A stretch of 64,000 bases of DNA from Doris montereyensis (lineage: Eukaryota; Mollusca; Gastropoda; Nudibranchia; Dorididae), in assembly GCA_037039925.1 (NCBI GenBank), contig JAXRKP010000634.1, positions 135,001 to 199,000 of the forward strand, given 5' to 3'. This document shows, in pieces, positions 10,930 through 37,679 of this stretch (positions are counted from its first letter, which is position 1; each line of letters begins with the position of its first letter). The position numbers were made by a program, and so were the translations under genes. The notes under the pieces are model-generated. The model saw nothing but the letters and a program-made list of their open reading frames with translations. It did no database searches and was not told the DNA's origin.

Positions 10930-11135
10930 AGGACACGATATGTTGTGATGATCTCAGGCTGAATTAAGAGGAAATAGCAAGATAGAAGATATGACTAATT
11001 ACTAATATGAGAAAGAAGCAAGGAAAGGAATAGGACCTACCAGCAGCCCCGCCAACTGCCCCGAAATGAAATAGTAAAAGGGAAAGAAAATAGGGCCTAC
11101 CAGCACCTCCCGCCAACCGCCCATGAGAGAAGGAG
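10930..11135 (+). repeat. Family C repeats, tandem partial copies
   Basis: gatctcaggctgaattaaga is followed by two successive endings of the type ggacctaccagcagcccc / gggcctaccagcacctccc. This is a copy with a duplicated 3' half. Confidence 0.65.
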
Positions 11136-11283
11136 AGAAGAAGTGCCGTAATTTGTAATTTGTGTTCATACTCCATACAACCCGTTCATACTTTCGTAAG
11201 TCTGTAAATTACAGAGAGAATCAAGAAGACGATTTGCTTGTTCTAAGAAAAAGACCACCAATAAGACTTGTTGTACTACTTTA

Positions 11284-11506
11284 TACAGTAGTCGCTGGAT
11301 AAAAGCGCACTTCATAAAAAGCACACTCTGCATAAAGACACACGACACACGCCTACAGCTGCTGACCGAATGTTTACTGTACTATATAAAACATAGTAAA
11401 AGTGTTCTAAAAAAACACACGGTATGTATAAATTAAAGTAATAAAAGCATGCTTTTTTCTCTACGCCCCAAAAAGCGTGCATTTAGTTTATCCAGCGAAT
11501 ACTGTA
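11284..11506. mobile_element. Palindromic MITE (family D), copy 1
   Basis: Ends tacagtagtcgctggataaa (left) and the near complement ttatccagcgaatactgta (right). The interior has cataaa/cacac blocks shared with copies at 58225, 63101 and 63460. No coding capacity. Confidence 0.85.
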
Positions 11507-11509
11507 CTT

Positions 11510-12090
11510 GTTAACCCATAGACATTTTCTCCTTTACTTTATGTTATTCTTCTGACATCACATTGTGTGATGCCTGAGGTAGTACTTAGATCTAGATTCT
11601 AGATATTTCTCGTTTGTTGTCTGACGAAGGGTTATATACCCGAAACGTCACGTCTTTGTTTTGTCTTTATTTGTGGAGTTGTCACTTATATTGTCATATT
11701 TCGAATTATAGGTAGGCTTGAGATGGAAGGGTATTGGTACTCGTAATCCATTACTACACTAGACTCGATGAGTATGATGATACATAACATCTCTCCTTTT
11801 GACGAGATACAGTGAACCTGTGCATGGCTCCATCGTTCCTGTAACTGTGACTGCTGGTTGCTTCAGGGCTTGACATCACTATTCGTAATCCATGAGAATA
11901 AGAACTAACTGCGTACACTGCCAGTAGTACCACAAACAATTTTAGATTAATCAGCATCCAGCAGTTCTCGTAGATTTCTTCTTGCTGTTTTCGTGTTTAT
12001 TTATTTAAACAGAAAGGATAAAAAAAATAATGTTTTACAATGTCTGCTGATCAGCAGAATGTACTGTAAGTGTAAGTAGTGTAAGATTAC
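11510..12090. other. Intergenic, no gene seen
   Basis: Contains gtggagttgtcacttata (about 11673), which is similar to the hairpin element at 39421. No exon was found. Confidence 0.35.
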
Positions 12091-12094
12091 CACA

Positions 12095-12390
12095 GCTGCT
12101 ATTGCTAGTACTACTGCTATTGCTGCTGCTAGTACTACTGCTAGTGCTGCTGCTAGTACTACTGCTAGTGCTACTGCTAGTGCTAGTACTACTGCTAGTG
12201 CTACTGCTACCGCCAGTACCTACTGCTGGTGCTAGTACTGCTGCTAAAGTACTACCGCTTGTACTACTGCTAATTGCTAGTACTACTGCTTGCACTACTG
12301 CTAGTGCTAGTACTACTGCTAGTACTACTGCTAGTGCTAGTACTACTACTAGATTAGTACTACTGCTAGTGCTACTGCTAGTACTAATCA
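12095..12390. repeat. Trinucleotide-based minisatellite (CTG/CTA/GTA)
   Basis: Shuffled units of actactgctagtgctact. They leave frames open by chance as Leu/Val or Ser/Thr tracts. Confidence 0.9.
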
Positions 12391-12639
12391 GATCGGTTTG
12401 TTATTCAAACCTACAGGCCATATAAATATAATTGTGCTGGTTACTCAGTGTAAAGCGGATCAAACTCAATCTTCTCCCATGTCTCGTGACATATGTTGGG
12501 GGTGAAGATGGTGATGCGCTGGCGGCTGTTGCCCCAGCTGCTAGTGCTAGTGCTTTAGCTGGCGCGATTTACCGATTTGTCTAGACACACGGCACAATGT
12601 GGTAAAAAATCTAGTTTGTCATTACTTTTCACATCTAAG

Positions 12640-13132
12640 GTAGTAGTAGTAGTAGTAGTAGTAGCAGCAGCAACAGCAGTAGTAGTAGTAGCAATTAGTA
12701 ATAATAGCAGTAGTATCAGAAGTAGTAGTAGTAGTAGTGATAATAGTAGTAGTAGTAGTAGTAGTAGCAGCAGCAGTAGTAGTAGTAGTAGAAGAAGTAG
12801 CAGTGGTAGTAGTAATAGTAATAGCAGTAGTAGCAGTAGTCGTAGTAATAAAAAAAAATAGTAGCAGTACTAGTAGTAATAGCAGTAGCAGCAGTAGTAG
12901 TAGTAGTAATAGTAGTAGTAGTAATAGTAAAAACAGTAGTAGCAGTAATAGTAGCAGTAGCAGTAGTAGTAGTAGCAGTAGTAGTAGTAGTAGTAGAAGT
13001 AATAGTAGTAGTAGTAATAGCAGTAACAGTAGTAATAGTAGTAGTAGCAGTCAGTAATAGTAGCAGTAGCAGTAGTAATAGTAGTACTAGTAGCAGTAGT
13101 AGTAGTAGTAGTAGCAGGAGTAGTAGTAGTTA
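12640..13132. repeat. (AGT/AGC)n trinucleotide satellite
   Basis: About 490 bp of imperfect agt/agc/aat triplets on the plus strand. Confidence 0.95.
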
Positions 13133-13136
13133 AGTT

Positions 13137-13375
13137 TCTCCAAGGTCGTTATGGCCCGCCCATAAAGCCAGAGGGTATCATCCCGGTTTCTAATAGCATA
13201 AAGTGGAACAGGTGACAATATTAATCCACCTACTGGACAGGACGCTAGTCTGCTGCAGGTTTATACTAGTACTCCCATACTTGTGCTGGTACCCATTTGC
13301 ACCATGACTGAGCGGAGCCGGTTCCCAAGGAACAAAACGTCAGACTTAGCATTGTTTAGCATTCACTTTACCTCT
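13137..13375 (-). mobile_element. SINE A copy, 5' head degraded
   Basis: Contains the SINE A body (ggtcgttatggcc, tggacaggacgctagtctg, cccatttgcacc, cccaaggaacaaaacgtcag). The tRNA-like head is largely lost. Confidence 0.7.
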
Positions 13376-13527
13376 GGATTACTATACCCCCTTGTCTACA
13401 TCAGTGAACAACACTATATTATATATGAATATATGTTGACAATGCAACAGTCCTATTAACACCACACACAAAAACGGTCTGATAAAAGAACAAATAAACA
13501 TAAATTTAATGGCTTCTGCTTCCCGAT

Positions 13528-13872
13528 GGGTTTTTGACTTGATTTGATTAGACTAGAGTGAATCCACATCCACAAACATGGTGATCTCAATCTCATGGGT
13601 TTTTTTGGTAGGATCTGTAATTTTGCCCAGACTGCCCTACAATTACTACAAACACCCAAGGGATATTTAATGTGCAGAGCATTGTGGACTACACATGGGA
13701 CCTCCTTTTACCGTCCATCTCCGATGGGAATAGGTGTCGATCCACTTGTCTGGACCAGTAGGATAGATTGAACGCAAAACAACTTGAGAAAACTTTTCAA
13801 CCATTGGCGGGGCTTCAACCCACCACCTTTGGGTTAAGAGGCCAACACCTAGCATCTGGACCACCGAGTCCC
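13528..13872 (-). mobile_element. SINE B, near full length
   Basis: On the minus strand: head GGTCCAGATGCTAGGTGTTGG, B box-like GGGTTGAAGCCCC, then the body (CAGACAAGTGGATCGACACC, GGAGGTCCCATGTG, GATATCCCTTGGGTG) and the tail ATGTGGATTCACTC to AATCAAATC. It meets the next copy head to head at about 13868. Confidence 0.75.
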
Positions 13873-13985
13873 ATCCAGAAGGGACTCCGGTGGTCCAGAG
13901 GCAAGGTATCAGCCTCTCAACCACAAGGTAGTGGGTTCGTGCCTAATAAGGTTTTCTTGAGTTTTTAATTTCTCCGAGCAAAACC

Positions 13986-14032
<47 letters not shown>

Positions 14033-14085
14033 GGTCGGGGTAGGTAGATCGAACGCTAGTCCCATCCCATCCCATCGGAGATGGG
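13868..14085 (+). mobile_element. SINE B copy interrupted by (TA)n
   Basis: Head ggtccagaggcaaggtatca and B box gggttcgtgcc are followed by a 40-bp TA tract (13989-14026). Body fragments ggtagatcgaacgctagtcc then run into the 21-bp minisatellite. Confidence 0.65.
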
Positions 14086-17000
14086 CACAAGGCTCAATGT
14101 GTAGGAGACAAGGCTCTATGTGTCCCAAGGCTATGTGTAGGAGACAAGGCTCAATGTGTAGGAGGCAAGGCTCTATGTGTAGGAGACAAGGCTCAATGTG
14201 TAGGAGACAGGCTCTATGTGTAGGAGACGAGGCTCTATGTGTAGGAGACAAGGCTCTTATGTGTAGGAGACAAGGCTCTATGTGTAGGAGACGAGGCTCT
14301 ATGTGTAGGAGACAAGGCTCTCCATGTGTAGGAGAGACAAGGCTCTCTATGTGTAGGAGACAAGGCTCTATGTGTAGGAGACAAGGCTCTATGTGTAGGA
14401 GACAAGGCTCTATGTGTAGGAGGAGGCTCTCTATGTGTAGGAGACGAGGCTCTATGTGTAGGAGACAAGGCTCTCTCTATGTGTAGGAGACGAAGGCTCT
14501 CTATGTGTAGGAGACGAGGCTCTATGTAGGAGACAAGGCTCTATATGTCTCTAGGAGAAGAGGCTCTCTATGTGTAGGGAGACAAGGCTCTGTGTAGGAG
14601 ACGAGGCTCTCTATGTGTAGGAAACAATGCTCTAGGCTCTCTGTGTAGAAGACAAGGCTCTATGTAGGAGACGAGGCTCTCTATGTGTAGGAGACAAGGC
14701 TCTATGTACAGGAGACGAGGCTCTATGTGTAGGAGACAAGGCTCTATGTACAGGAGACGAGGCTCTCTATGTGTAGGAGACAAGGCTCTATGTACAGGAG
14801 ATGAGGCTCTCTATGTGTAGGAGACAAGGCTCTATGTACAGGAGACGAGGCTCTCTATGTGTAGGAGACAAGGCTCTATGTACAGGAGACGAGGCTCTCT
14901 ATGTGTAGGAGACAATGCTCTATGTACAGGAGACGAGGCTCTCTATGTGTAGGAGACAAGGCTCTATGTACAGGAGAAGAGGCTCTCTATGTGTAGGAAC
15001 AAGGCTCTATGTACAGGAGACGAGGCTCTCTATGTAGGAGAGACAAGGCTCTATGTACAGGAGACGGAGCTCTATGTGTAGGAGACAAGGCTCTATTTGT
15101 AGGAGATGAGGCTCTCTGTGTAAGAAACGAGGCTCTATGTGTAGGAGACAAGGCTCTGTGTAGCAGAAGAGGCTCTATGTGTAGGAGACAAGGCTCTATG
15201 TACAGGGGAGATGAGGCGCTCTATGTGTAGGAGACAAGGCTCTATGTACAGGAGATGAGGCTCTCTATGTGAGGAGACAAGGCTCTATGTACAGGAGATG
15301 AGGCTCTCTATGTGTAGGAGACAAGGCTCTATTTGTAGGAGACAAGGCTCTATGTATAGGAGACAAGGCTCTATGTAGGAGACGAGGCTCTATATGTGTA
15401 GGAGACGAGGCTCTATGTGTAGGAGATGAGGCTATATATAGGAGATGAGGCTATATATGTAGAGACAAGGCTCTGTGTGTAGGAGACGAGGCTCTATGTG
15501 TAGGGAGACAAGGCTCTGTGTGTAGGAGACGAGGCTCTATGGGGGAGCAAGGCTCTATGTGTAGGAGACAAGGCTCTATGTGTAGGAGACAAGGCTCTAT
15601 GTACAGGAGACAAGGCTCTATATGTAGGAGACAAGGCTCTGTGTGTAGGAGACAAGGCTCTATATGTAGGAGACAAGGCTCTGTGTGTCGGAGACAAGGC
15701 TCTGTCGCAGACGAGTGTACAGGAGACGAGGCTCTATGTACAGGAGACAAGGCTCTATGTGTAGGACTAGGAGACAAGGCCCTATGTGTAGGGAGATAAG
15801 GCTGTGTGTAGGAGACAAGGCTCTGTGTGTAGGAGGAGACTCTCTATGTGTAGGAGACGAGGCTCTGTGCTAGGAGACAAGGCTCTCTATGTGTAGGAGA
15901 CAAGGCTCTATGTGTAGGAGACAAGGTTCTGTGTGTAGGAGACAAGGCTCTGTGTGTAGGAGACAAGGCTCTATGTGTAGGAGACAAGGCTCTGTGTGTA
16001 GGAGACAAGGCTCTATGTGTAGGAGACAAGGCTCTCTAGACAAGTCTGACAAGGCTCTATGTGTAGGAGACAAGGCTCTATGTGTAGGAGACAAGGCTCT
16101 ATGTGTAGGAGACAAGGCTCTATGTGTAGGAGACAAGGCTCTCTATGTGTAGGAGACAAGGCTCTGTGTGTAGGAGACAAGGCTCTGTGTGTAAGAGACA
16201 AGGCTCTGTGTGTAGAGACAAGGCTCTGTGTGTAGGAGACAAGGCTCTATGTGTAGGAGACAAGGTTCTATGTGTAGGAGACAAGGCTCTCTATGAGTCT
16301 ATTTGTAGGAGACAAGGCTCTATGTGTAGGAGACAAGACTCTATGTGTAGAAGACAAGGCTCTATGTGTAGGAGACAAGGCTCTTTATGTAGGAGACAAG
16401 GCTCTCTATGTGTAGGAGACAGGGCTCTATGTGTAGGAGACAAGGCTCTATGTGTAGGAGACAAGGCTCTATGTGTAGGAGACAAGGCTTTATGTGTAGG
16501 AGACAAGGCTCTATGTGTAGGAGACAAGGCTCTATATGTAGGAGACAAGGCTGTATGTAGAGGAGTAGGAGACAAGGCTCTATGTGTAGGAGACAAGGCT
16601 CTACGACAACGCTCTATGTGTAGGAGACAAGGCTCTCTATGTGTAGGAGACAAGGCTCTCTATGTGTAGGAGACAAGGCTCTATGTGTAGGAGACAAGGC
16701 TCTATGTGTAGGAGACAAGGCTCTATGTGTAGGAGTAGGAGACAAGGCTCTATGTGTAGCAGACAAGATTCTACAACAAGGCTCCTGTGTAGGAGACAAG
16801 GCTCTCTATGTGTAGGAGACAAGGCTCTATGTGTAGGAGACAAGGCTCTATGTGTAGGAGACAAGGCTCTATGTGTAGGAGACAAGGCTCTATGTGTAGG
16901 AGACAGGCTCTATGTGTAGGAGACAAGGTTCTATGTGAGACAAGGAGACAAGGCTCTATGTGTAGGAGACAAGGCTCTATGTGTAGGAGACAAGAGACAA

Positions 17001-17158
17001 GGCTTTATGTGTAGGAGACAAGGTTCTATGTGTAGGAGACAAGGCTCTATGTGTAGGAGACAAGGATGTGTAGGAGACAAGGCTCTATGTGTAGGAGACA
17101 AGGCTCTATGTGTAGGAGACGAGGCTCTGTGTGTAGGAGACAAGGCTCTATGTGTAGA
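14085..17158. repeat. 21-bp minisatellite, about 3 kb
   Basis: The unit is close to ctctatgtgtaggagacaagg, with variants (tgtacagg, gacgagg, ctctctatg) mainly in the 14.5-15.4 kb part and a more homogeneous block at 15.9-17.15 kb. There are roughly 140 units. A 21-bp unit keeps each frame in register, so long chance ORFs occur on both strands (heptapeptides such as CRRQGSM). I do not treat these as genes. Confidence 0.97.
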
Positions 17159-17346
17159 TCACAATACTGCATGTGTGCATCTATTTAGAGATCACTTGGC
17201 TGTTCACATGGCAGTGTACTCTAGGCAAAATTTTACAATCCTCTTACAGAAAATTTTTTTAAAAAACTGAGATCACCGTAGTTATGGCTGTGGATCAAGG
17301 CAAATCAAAACCTCATTTCAGAAGCTGGTAAATAAGACACAAGAAC

Positions 17347-17466
17347 ATTGTTTACCATATGCAGTGATCTCAGAAAGAAAAACAGCAAGATGAAAGAAAA
17401 GTGAAAGAGTGAAGAAAAGAAAGGAGAACCTGCCACTGCCAGCAGCGCCCGTCCAACTGGCCACCT
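17347..17466 (+). repeat. Family C dispersed repeat
   Basis: accatatgcagtgatctcag through cagcaagatgaaagaaaagt to cgcccgtccaactggcc. Confidence 0.8.
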
Positions 17467-17604
17467 GCAAGAACATAAAAATTTCAAGCCTTGAAATGTT
17501 AGAAAGAAGTTGACACACACACAAAAAGAAACACACGCTTTTTTTAATCATTGATACATAATACATGTATGTATATTAATATTAATATTATATACAATTA
17601 CAAT

Positions 17605-17680
17605 AAAGTTAAAACAAAGAGAGGAAGACCACCAAACACATGGCGAAGGGACCTGGAGGCAGACACAAAGAAGATGGGGT
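17605..17680 (+). pseudogene. LINE C-terminal relic
   Basis: Plus-strand reading KTKRGRPPNTWRRDLEADTK is the conserved tail of a LINE RT protein. It is cut at 17683 by the hAT-like element. Confidence 0.75.
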
Positions 17681-17682
17681 AT

Positions 17683-18946
17683 GCAGACCTGCCAACTTTT
17701 CATGGACAAAATAGGGAAAATTAATATTTTTGAATCGTGACATGTCTATCGATTCACATTTGCGATAACAGACGGTGCACCCCCTATGCTATCGCAGTTG
17801 TTTTTGTGCAACCACAAGCAAATTTCTTAGCGATTTCTGAATCTGGTCATCTTTCTCTTACTCTTCTTAACAGAGTCCCGAACTGATTACTAACCGAGAC
17901 AGGCAAGTTTTTCTCAAAAATAAATTTTGTTCATAAAACCTCTGCCCTAATCACAGAGCAATCTCTGTCCTTGGTCATGAAGCCACTGATATTCCTCCTG
18001 GATAGACTGTCCTTAACTGCAGTAGCATGCTTTGCAGTTTTCACATGTTTTCTGATGTCATCCATCCCACCACTGGCAATGCTAACATCTAAACCACAAG
18101 GTACACAATGTGCAAAGCTCTGCCCTTTTGACAGAAGGTTTAATGCAAGGCCATTCCTTCCTATATTCCTCCCAAAATTTAACACTTGGTTTAGGTTTCT
18201 TGCTTGGTTGAGAACTATTAGTATTACAACTAGATCTAGAGGTAGGTTCCACATCTTCTGAATGTTCTATTTCCAAAGGCCTTTTTTTTTTTCCAGAAAT
18301 CGATCCATGCCCAATTCGAAATTCGAGATAAAACGTTTATATTATCTAGATCTAGATCTCACTTGTAGAGCCTAGCATTCCAATTTTAAACATCATAAAT
18401 TATAAAAACAGTAGTAACTTAATTAATAAATCAGGATTGAATAAATCCAAAACGAAGGTAAAAGTAATCAAAAATATAATCCAAGTAAGATTCAAGAAAA
18501 CAGACACAATCAAGAAAGCGCGCTAGATATAGAAAATAATATGAGTCAGTCATCAGCTTCGTAAACAAAAGGATGAGACTGAAACTGTGAAATAATGATA
18601 ATGATAATATTAATAGACTGTATTTAAATTATTACAATTTAAACCTAGCAAAGCGAAAGCAGTTTCTAGCCAAACAGCTTTAATTAATAGGTGAATATCC
18701 TATCAATGAAACTAGATCTATTTATATTTAGTATCGAACCAAAAAGGTTTTATTGTCTTCGATTATTTCTACCAAGAACGATTATAAGCTTAGTTAGTAA
18801 CTTAGTAGAGCTTAGTAGAAATTATAATTCGCAATTTTCTTCACCAAAATAAATTTCCGCTCTCGAGAACAAAATATCGGGAAAATTGCGGCCATATCGG
18901 GATGTCAGGAGTGGGGGTTCCAAATCGGGAAACTTGGCAGGTCTGC
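17683..18946 (-). mobile_element. hAT-like DNA transposon, internally deleted
   Basis: Imperfect terminal repeats gcagacctgccaacttt (17683) and aacttggcaggtctgc (ends 18946) match over 15-16 bp. The interior encodes only an N-terminal region with a BED-like zinc finger (see the next entry). A clear 8-bp target duplication was not found. Confidence 0.6.
17985..18276 (-). pseudogene. hAT-type N-terminal zinc-finger fragment
   Basis: Minus-strand segments: a Ser-rich lead, KFWEEYRKEWPCIKPS, then in another frame FAHCVPCGLDVSIASGGMDD and IRKHVKTAKHATAV. The C-x2-C ... H-x5-H arrangement with a GG-x-D-D-I-x-K-H stretch is typical of the zinc finger preceding hAT transposases. One frameshift lies between the parts and the catalytic region is absent. 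Confidence 0.6.
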
Positions 18947-19024
18947 GCGTCGTCAGCTGCAGTCTGAGCGGCCTGGAAAGCGGCGATCAAAATTGGACGC
19001 CGTCGAACCCCTCTGTCGAGGGAA

Positions 19025-19145
19025 ACACACGACGTTAAAGAAAGAAGAAGAAGAAGAAAGAAAGTAAAAGTAAAGAAAGAGAAAAAAGTAAAGTAAAGTA
19101 AAGTAAAGTAAAAGTAAAGTAAAAGTAAAAAAAAAGTAAAGTAAG
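19025..19145. repeat. GAAA/AGTAA-rich simple repeat
   Basis: Low-complexity aaag/aagt repeats of about 120 bp. Confidence 0.9.
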
Positions 19146-19224
19146 TCCCATTCTCAGAATTGAGACCAGAGGCCAAGTAGAAGTACGGCATAATCATATA
19201 ATGTGGCAGTTTACCAAGCTTTCC

Positions 19225-20960
19225 AAGCCACCTTTAGTCTAAAAAGACCTAACCCACCCATTTCGGGCTGCAAGGTTGACAGAAGCGCCATACGTGAAAT
19301 CTAGCCATTGCCAATTTGTAGCACCAAATGTACATCTGAGATTCAATGAGGATGGGAGAGGGCCAGTGAACATTCCAGATTATATCATTGAAGAGAGTAG
19401 GACTATAGATTTTCTATCCTTGTTTACCGCGGGATTATTCCTGGCAGAATTTGACAGAAAAGACAAATCTATGTGCCCATCAAGTGCGCGCTGAAAAGCC
19501 AATCTACTAGTACTACTATGCAAGGATGCTTTGGTTGAAGAAATGAAAGCTTTTCTTGGGCTGAGGATATACATGGAGTATTTGTGTGTCAAACCCAGCT
19601 ATCGGGATCACTGGACAAGTGACGGAGCTGGCCTCGTTGGACTTACTCCCGGGTTTCATAACGCCGTGAAGCGAGACAGATTCTGGCTCTCTGGGCTTTT
19701 CTGCATGTGGTGGATGAGGAGGATACGAACAATACATTGATAAAAGAGACAGAATCTATAAGGTCAGGCCTTTTCTGGAATATCTGCTCCCCAAGTTTCG
19801 TCACTTTTACCTGTCAAGATAACACCTGAGTCTAGACGAAGAGATGATGCCGACGAAAAATCGTCTGGCAATAATAAAACAATATACAAAGACAAACCCA
19901 CAATATGGGGCATCAAATCTTTTCTTCTGTGTGAAAGCGAGACTGCATATATGTGTTCAATGCAGAAGATTACACTGGGGCAGCACCAATGACAGTGCAA
20001 GAATTAGGTGTGGTAGGAAATACTGTTGTGCGTCTCTTGACGTCATGTGTAATGGAGAACAGATCACATCCTCGCCATGGACTGATACTATAATTCAGTG
20101 ACTCTGGCAAAATATGCTTTGACTGAGATGCAAACTGGAATTGTTGGAACTCTCTTCTTATAGAACAGAGTAATTATTTCCCAAATCCATGAAGAAAGTA
20201 AAAAAACTCCCTCGCGGTGAAAGTCGCTATCTGTGTAAGGACAGCATAACCTGCATGGTATGGCAGGATAAAAAAACCTATCACCTTCATTTCCAACTAC
20301 CATGATCCTGCAAAAACTGGAGTTGTAAACGGAAGAAACAAAGATGGCGCTGTCCTTGAAATAACCATGCCACAGCCTGTCAAGGACTATAACAAGTACA
20401 CGGGCGGTTGCGACAAAAGTAACCAAAATGACCCGCCTTCATCGCTCACGTCTTTATTACTGCTGGCCCCGACATCTGTTGATCAAGTTCTTCATGTGGG
20501 GTTGTTACAATTCCTACGTGTTGTATCTTTCACAACAAGGAACTTCCAAAAACTCTCTGTATTTCACAAGGTACATTCAGAGACTCTGCTTAGAGTTGTG
20601 GGAAATTATCGAACAACAGTCATTCGCAGAGGACATGTACTTGAACCATGTCCTCAACGCATGACCCCAGGTAGTAAAAGTGACAATATCAATGATCTGT
20701 CTTCAGTGAGTGCAATGCTCTACATTAGGCCTGGGCGCTACCCGAGACTAACAAATACAAGGCTTCGAAGCGTTTTATTCGAATCTGACCACGGTCTCAA
20801 AATCAAAGGAAATGAATCCCGTCTTGATATCAACCTACCCTGTGTAACTATCAACTATTTTGCCTTGACGAGACCGGACTGAGAGAAGAGTGCGACGGGT
20901 GTGAGCCAAGCAAACTTTCAGTCTGCTGCCGAACCTTCTGTCGCGGTGACACTGACAGTG
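19225..20960 (+). pseudogene. piggyBac transposase relic (PGBD4-like)
   Basis: In order on the plus strand: NIPDYIIEESRTIDFLSLF (about 19365), EEMKAFLGLRIYMEYLCVKP with SYRDHW (about 19535), TPGFHNAV-RDRFWL (about 19645), RIYKVRPFLEYL, MMPTKNRLAI (catalytic-region block, about 19845), PQPVKDYNKYTGG-DKSNQ (about 20370), RLHRSRLYYCWPRHLLIKFF with MWGCYN following (about 20430), and a Cys-rich tail CDGCEPSKLSVCCRTFC (about 20890). These are the landmarks of the piggyBac DDD transposase and its C-terminal Cys-rich domain. Many frameshifts and stops are present, so it is a dead copy. Confidence 0.88.
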
Positions 20961-21037
20961 ACAGCAGTTTATCACCATCTCTCACTGGGTTTGTCTGCTG
21001 CTATCGCGACACTTCAATCAGCAAGGAGGTCACAAGC

Positions 21038-21140
21038 GACCTCTCCTAAGCTAGTGCTTGTACCCATTTGCACCTGGATTCAGTGGGGAAAATGCGTGTT
21101 ACGTGATCCCCAGTCTGGCAGCCTAAGCACTCCAGGGGTC
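21038..21140 (-). mobile_element. SINE A fragment
   Basis: Internal body only (agctagtgcttgtacccatt, tttgcacctgg, ggggaaaatgcgtgt), joined to a short head piece (gatccccagtctggcagcct). Confidence 0.6.
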
Positions 21141-21565
21141 ACCAAACATTTTTCAAAGTGGGTTGGATGACTGAGACATAATGCCGACAGCGGGCTGGAT
21201 GACTATACAGCTTAATATGATACACTGAATACATAAAAAAAAAAAAAGTCAACAGACCTATTGATTTATCAATACACAAAAAATATAGACAGCAAAGTAT
21301 CTCTACAAAAAGAGGCATCAAATTAAGTGATGTAATCGATAGTTAAATTAAAATTAGTGCGCACTATCTGAGTCTCACAAACCAAGCAGCAAAAACAAAA
21401 TTAAAAAATTTAATGAAATTTTCCGCACTATGCATGGCAGTGGCCTGGACGAATTGATCTCGTGGATCGGATCTGTCTAGCAGGCCGTAGTTCGGTGACC
21501 CTTGTTCTTGACCATTTAAAAGTAAGTGTCAAATTTTAGTCTTTCACAAATTGTTAAACCTGGGG

Positions 21566-36042
<14,477 letters not shown>

Positions 36043-36476
36043 TCCGTATTCTGCTGGTAAGTTTGAAGAGATCTATGTAAATTTCAAACTGAAGAAAAAC
36101 AAGAAAAGGTTTGGAAAATTCAACAAAATTGAAAGGAGGGGGGGAGGAGTCAAGTTATGGACGAAAAAAGAGATGAGATATATTTTATTTTTTATAAAAG
36201 TTATTAACAAAGAAAAAGGATTCTGTTTTTAAACTAAGAATCATAACGATGGTGAAAGTCGCAAAACCGTGTAAGTCAGGGGGCGGGGGTCAATTTGTGG
36301 AGGAAAAAGAGATCGGATACATTTTATTTTTTATAAAACAATTATTAACAAAGAAAAAGGATTCTATCTTTAAACTGAGAATCATAACGATGGTGAAAGT
36401 CACAAACCGTGTAAGTCCAATTTTAAATGTGTTGAGACAATCAAAGACAGTAAGCTGCGCATTTTAATCTATTTTC

Positions 36477-37575
36477 AGACATACACGGTATGCAATTGTA
36501 AAAAACCAGGCCCTATAGACATACACAGTGTGCAATTGTAAAAAACCAGACCCAATAGACATACAGGGTGGGCAATTGTAAAAAACCAGGCCCAATAGGC
36601 ATACAGGGTGGGCAATTGTAAAAAAACCAGACCCAATAGACATACAGGGTGTGCAATTGTAAAAAACCAGACCCTATAGACATACAGGGTATACAATTGT
36701 AAAAAAACCAGACCCACAGACATACAGGGTGTGCAATTGTAAAAAAAACCCAGACCCAATAAACATACAGGGTGTGCAATTGTAAAAAACCAGACCCAAT
36801 AGACATACATAGTGTGCAATTGTAAAAAGAACCCAGACCCAATAGACATACAGGGCATACAATTGTAAAAAGACCAGACCCAATAGACATACAGGGTGTG
36901 CAATTGTAAAAAATCAGACCCAATAGACATACACAGTGTGCAATTGTAAAAAGACCAGACCCAATAGACATACAGGTGTGCAATTGTAAAAAACCAGGCC
37001 CAATAGACATACAGGGTGTGCAATTGTAAAAAACCAGACCCAATAGACATACAGGGTGGGCAATTGTAAAAAACCAGACCCAATAGACATACAGGGTGTG
37101 CAATTGTAAAAAACCAGACCCAATAGACATACAGGGTGTGCAATCGTAAAAAACCAGACCCAATAGACATACACAGTGTACAATTGTAAAAAACCCAGAC
37201 CCAATAGACATACAGGGTGTACAATTGTAAAAAACCCAGACCCAATAGACATACAGGGTGGGCAATTGTAAAAAACCAGACCCAATAGACATACAGGGTA
37301 TGCAATTGTAAAAAACCAGACCCAATAGACATACAGGGGGTGCAATTGTAAAAAACCAGACCCAATAGACATACAGGGTGTGCAATTGTAAAAAACCAGA
37401 CCCAATAGACATATAGGGTGGGAAATTGTAAAAAACCAGACCCAATAGACATACAGGGTGTGCAATTGTAAAAAACCAGACCCAATAGACATACAGGGTG
37501 GGCAATTGTAAAAAACCAGACCCAATAGACATACACACAGTGGGCAATTGTAAAAAAACCAGGCCCAATAGACCC
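36477..37575. repeat. 40-bp minisatellite upstream of CDC7
   Basis: The unit is close to gacatacagggtgtgcaatt followed by gtaaaaaaccagacccaata, about 27 copies, starting 435 bp upstream of the CDC7 ATG. 40 is 1 mod 3 and the unit has no stop in the three minus frames, which gives chance ORFs up to 391 codons. Some units differ in the A-run length or the gtgtg/gtggg core. Confidence 0.97.
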
Positions 37576-37679
37576 AATAGCTGCCAGCCTTTTCAAACCG
37601 AAAAACAGACTCTGACAGCCTTTTTTATAAAAAGTAATTGGAACTTGCACGACAACCCATCACATTCCAGAAAACATTG

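Noticed and set aside
12035..13057. Poly-Ser, poly-Val and poly-Leu ORFs
   Set aside because: Trinucleotide satellites.
14097..17143. Many ORFs such as MCRRQGSMCRRQ on plus and LSPTHRA on minus
   Set aside because: A 21-bp minisatellite with a unit that is a multiple of 3. Both strands are open by chance.
14085..17158. CRISPR-like array
   Set aside because: There are no unique spacers of constant length, the repeats are contiguous, and the context is eukaryotic.
36475..37650. 391-codon and 354-codon minus-strand ORFs (repeating YVYWVWFFTIAHP)
   Set aside because: They are the translation of a 40-bp minisatellite that has no stop in any minus frame. The same word appears in three frames.
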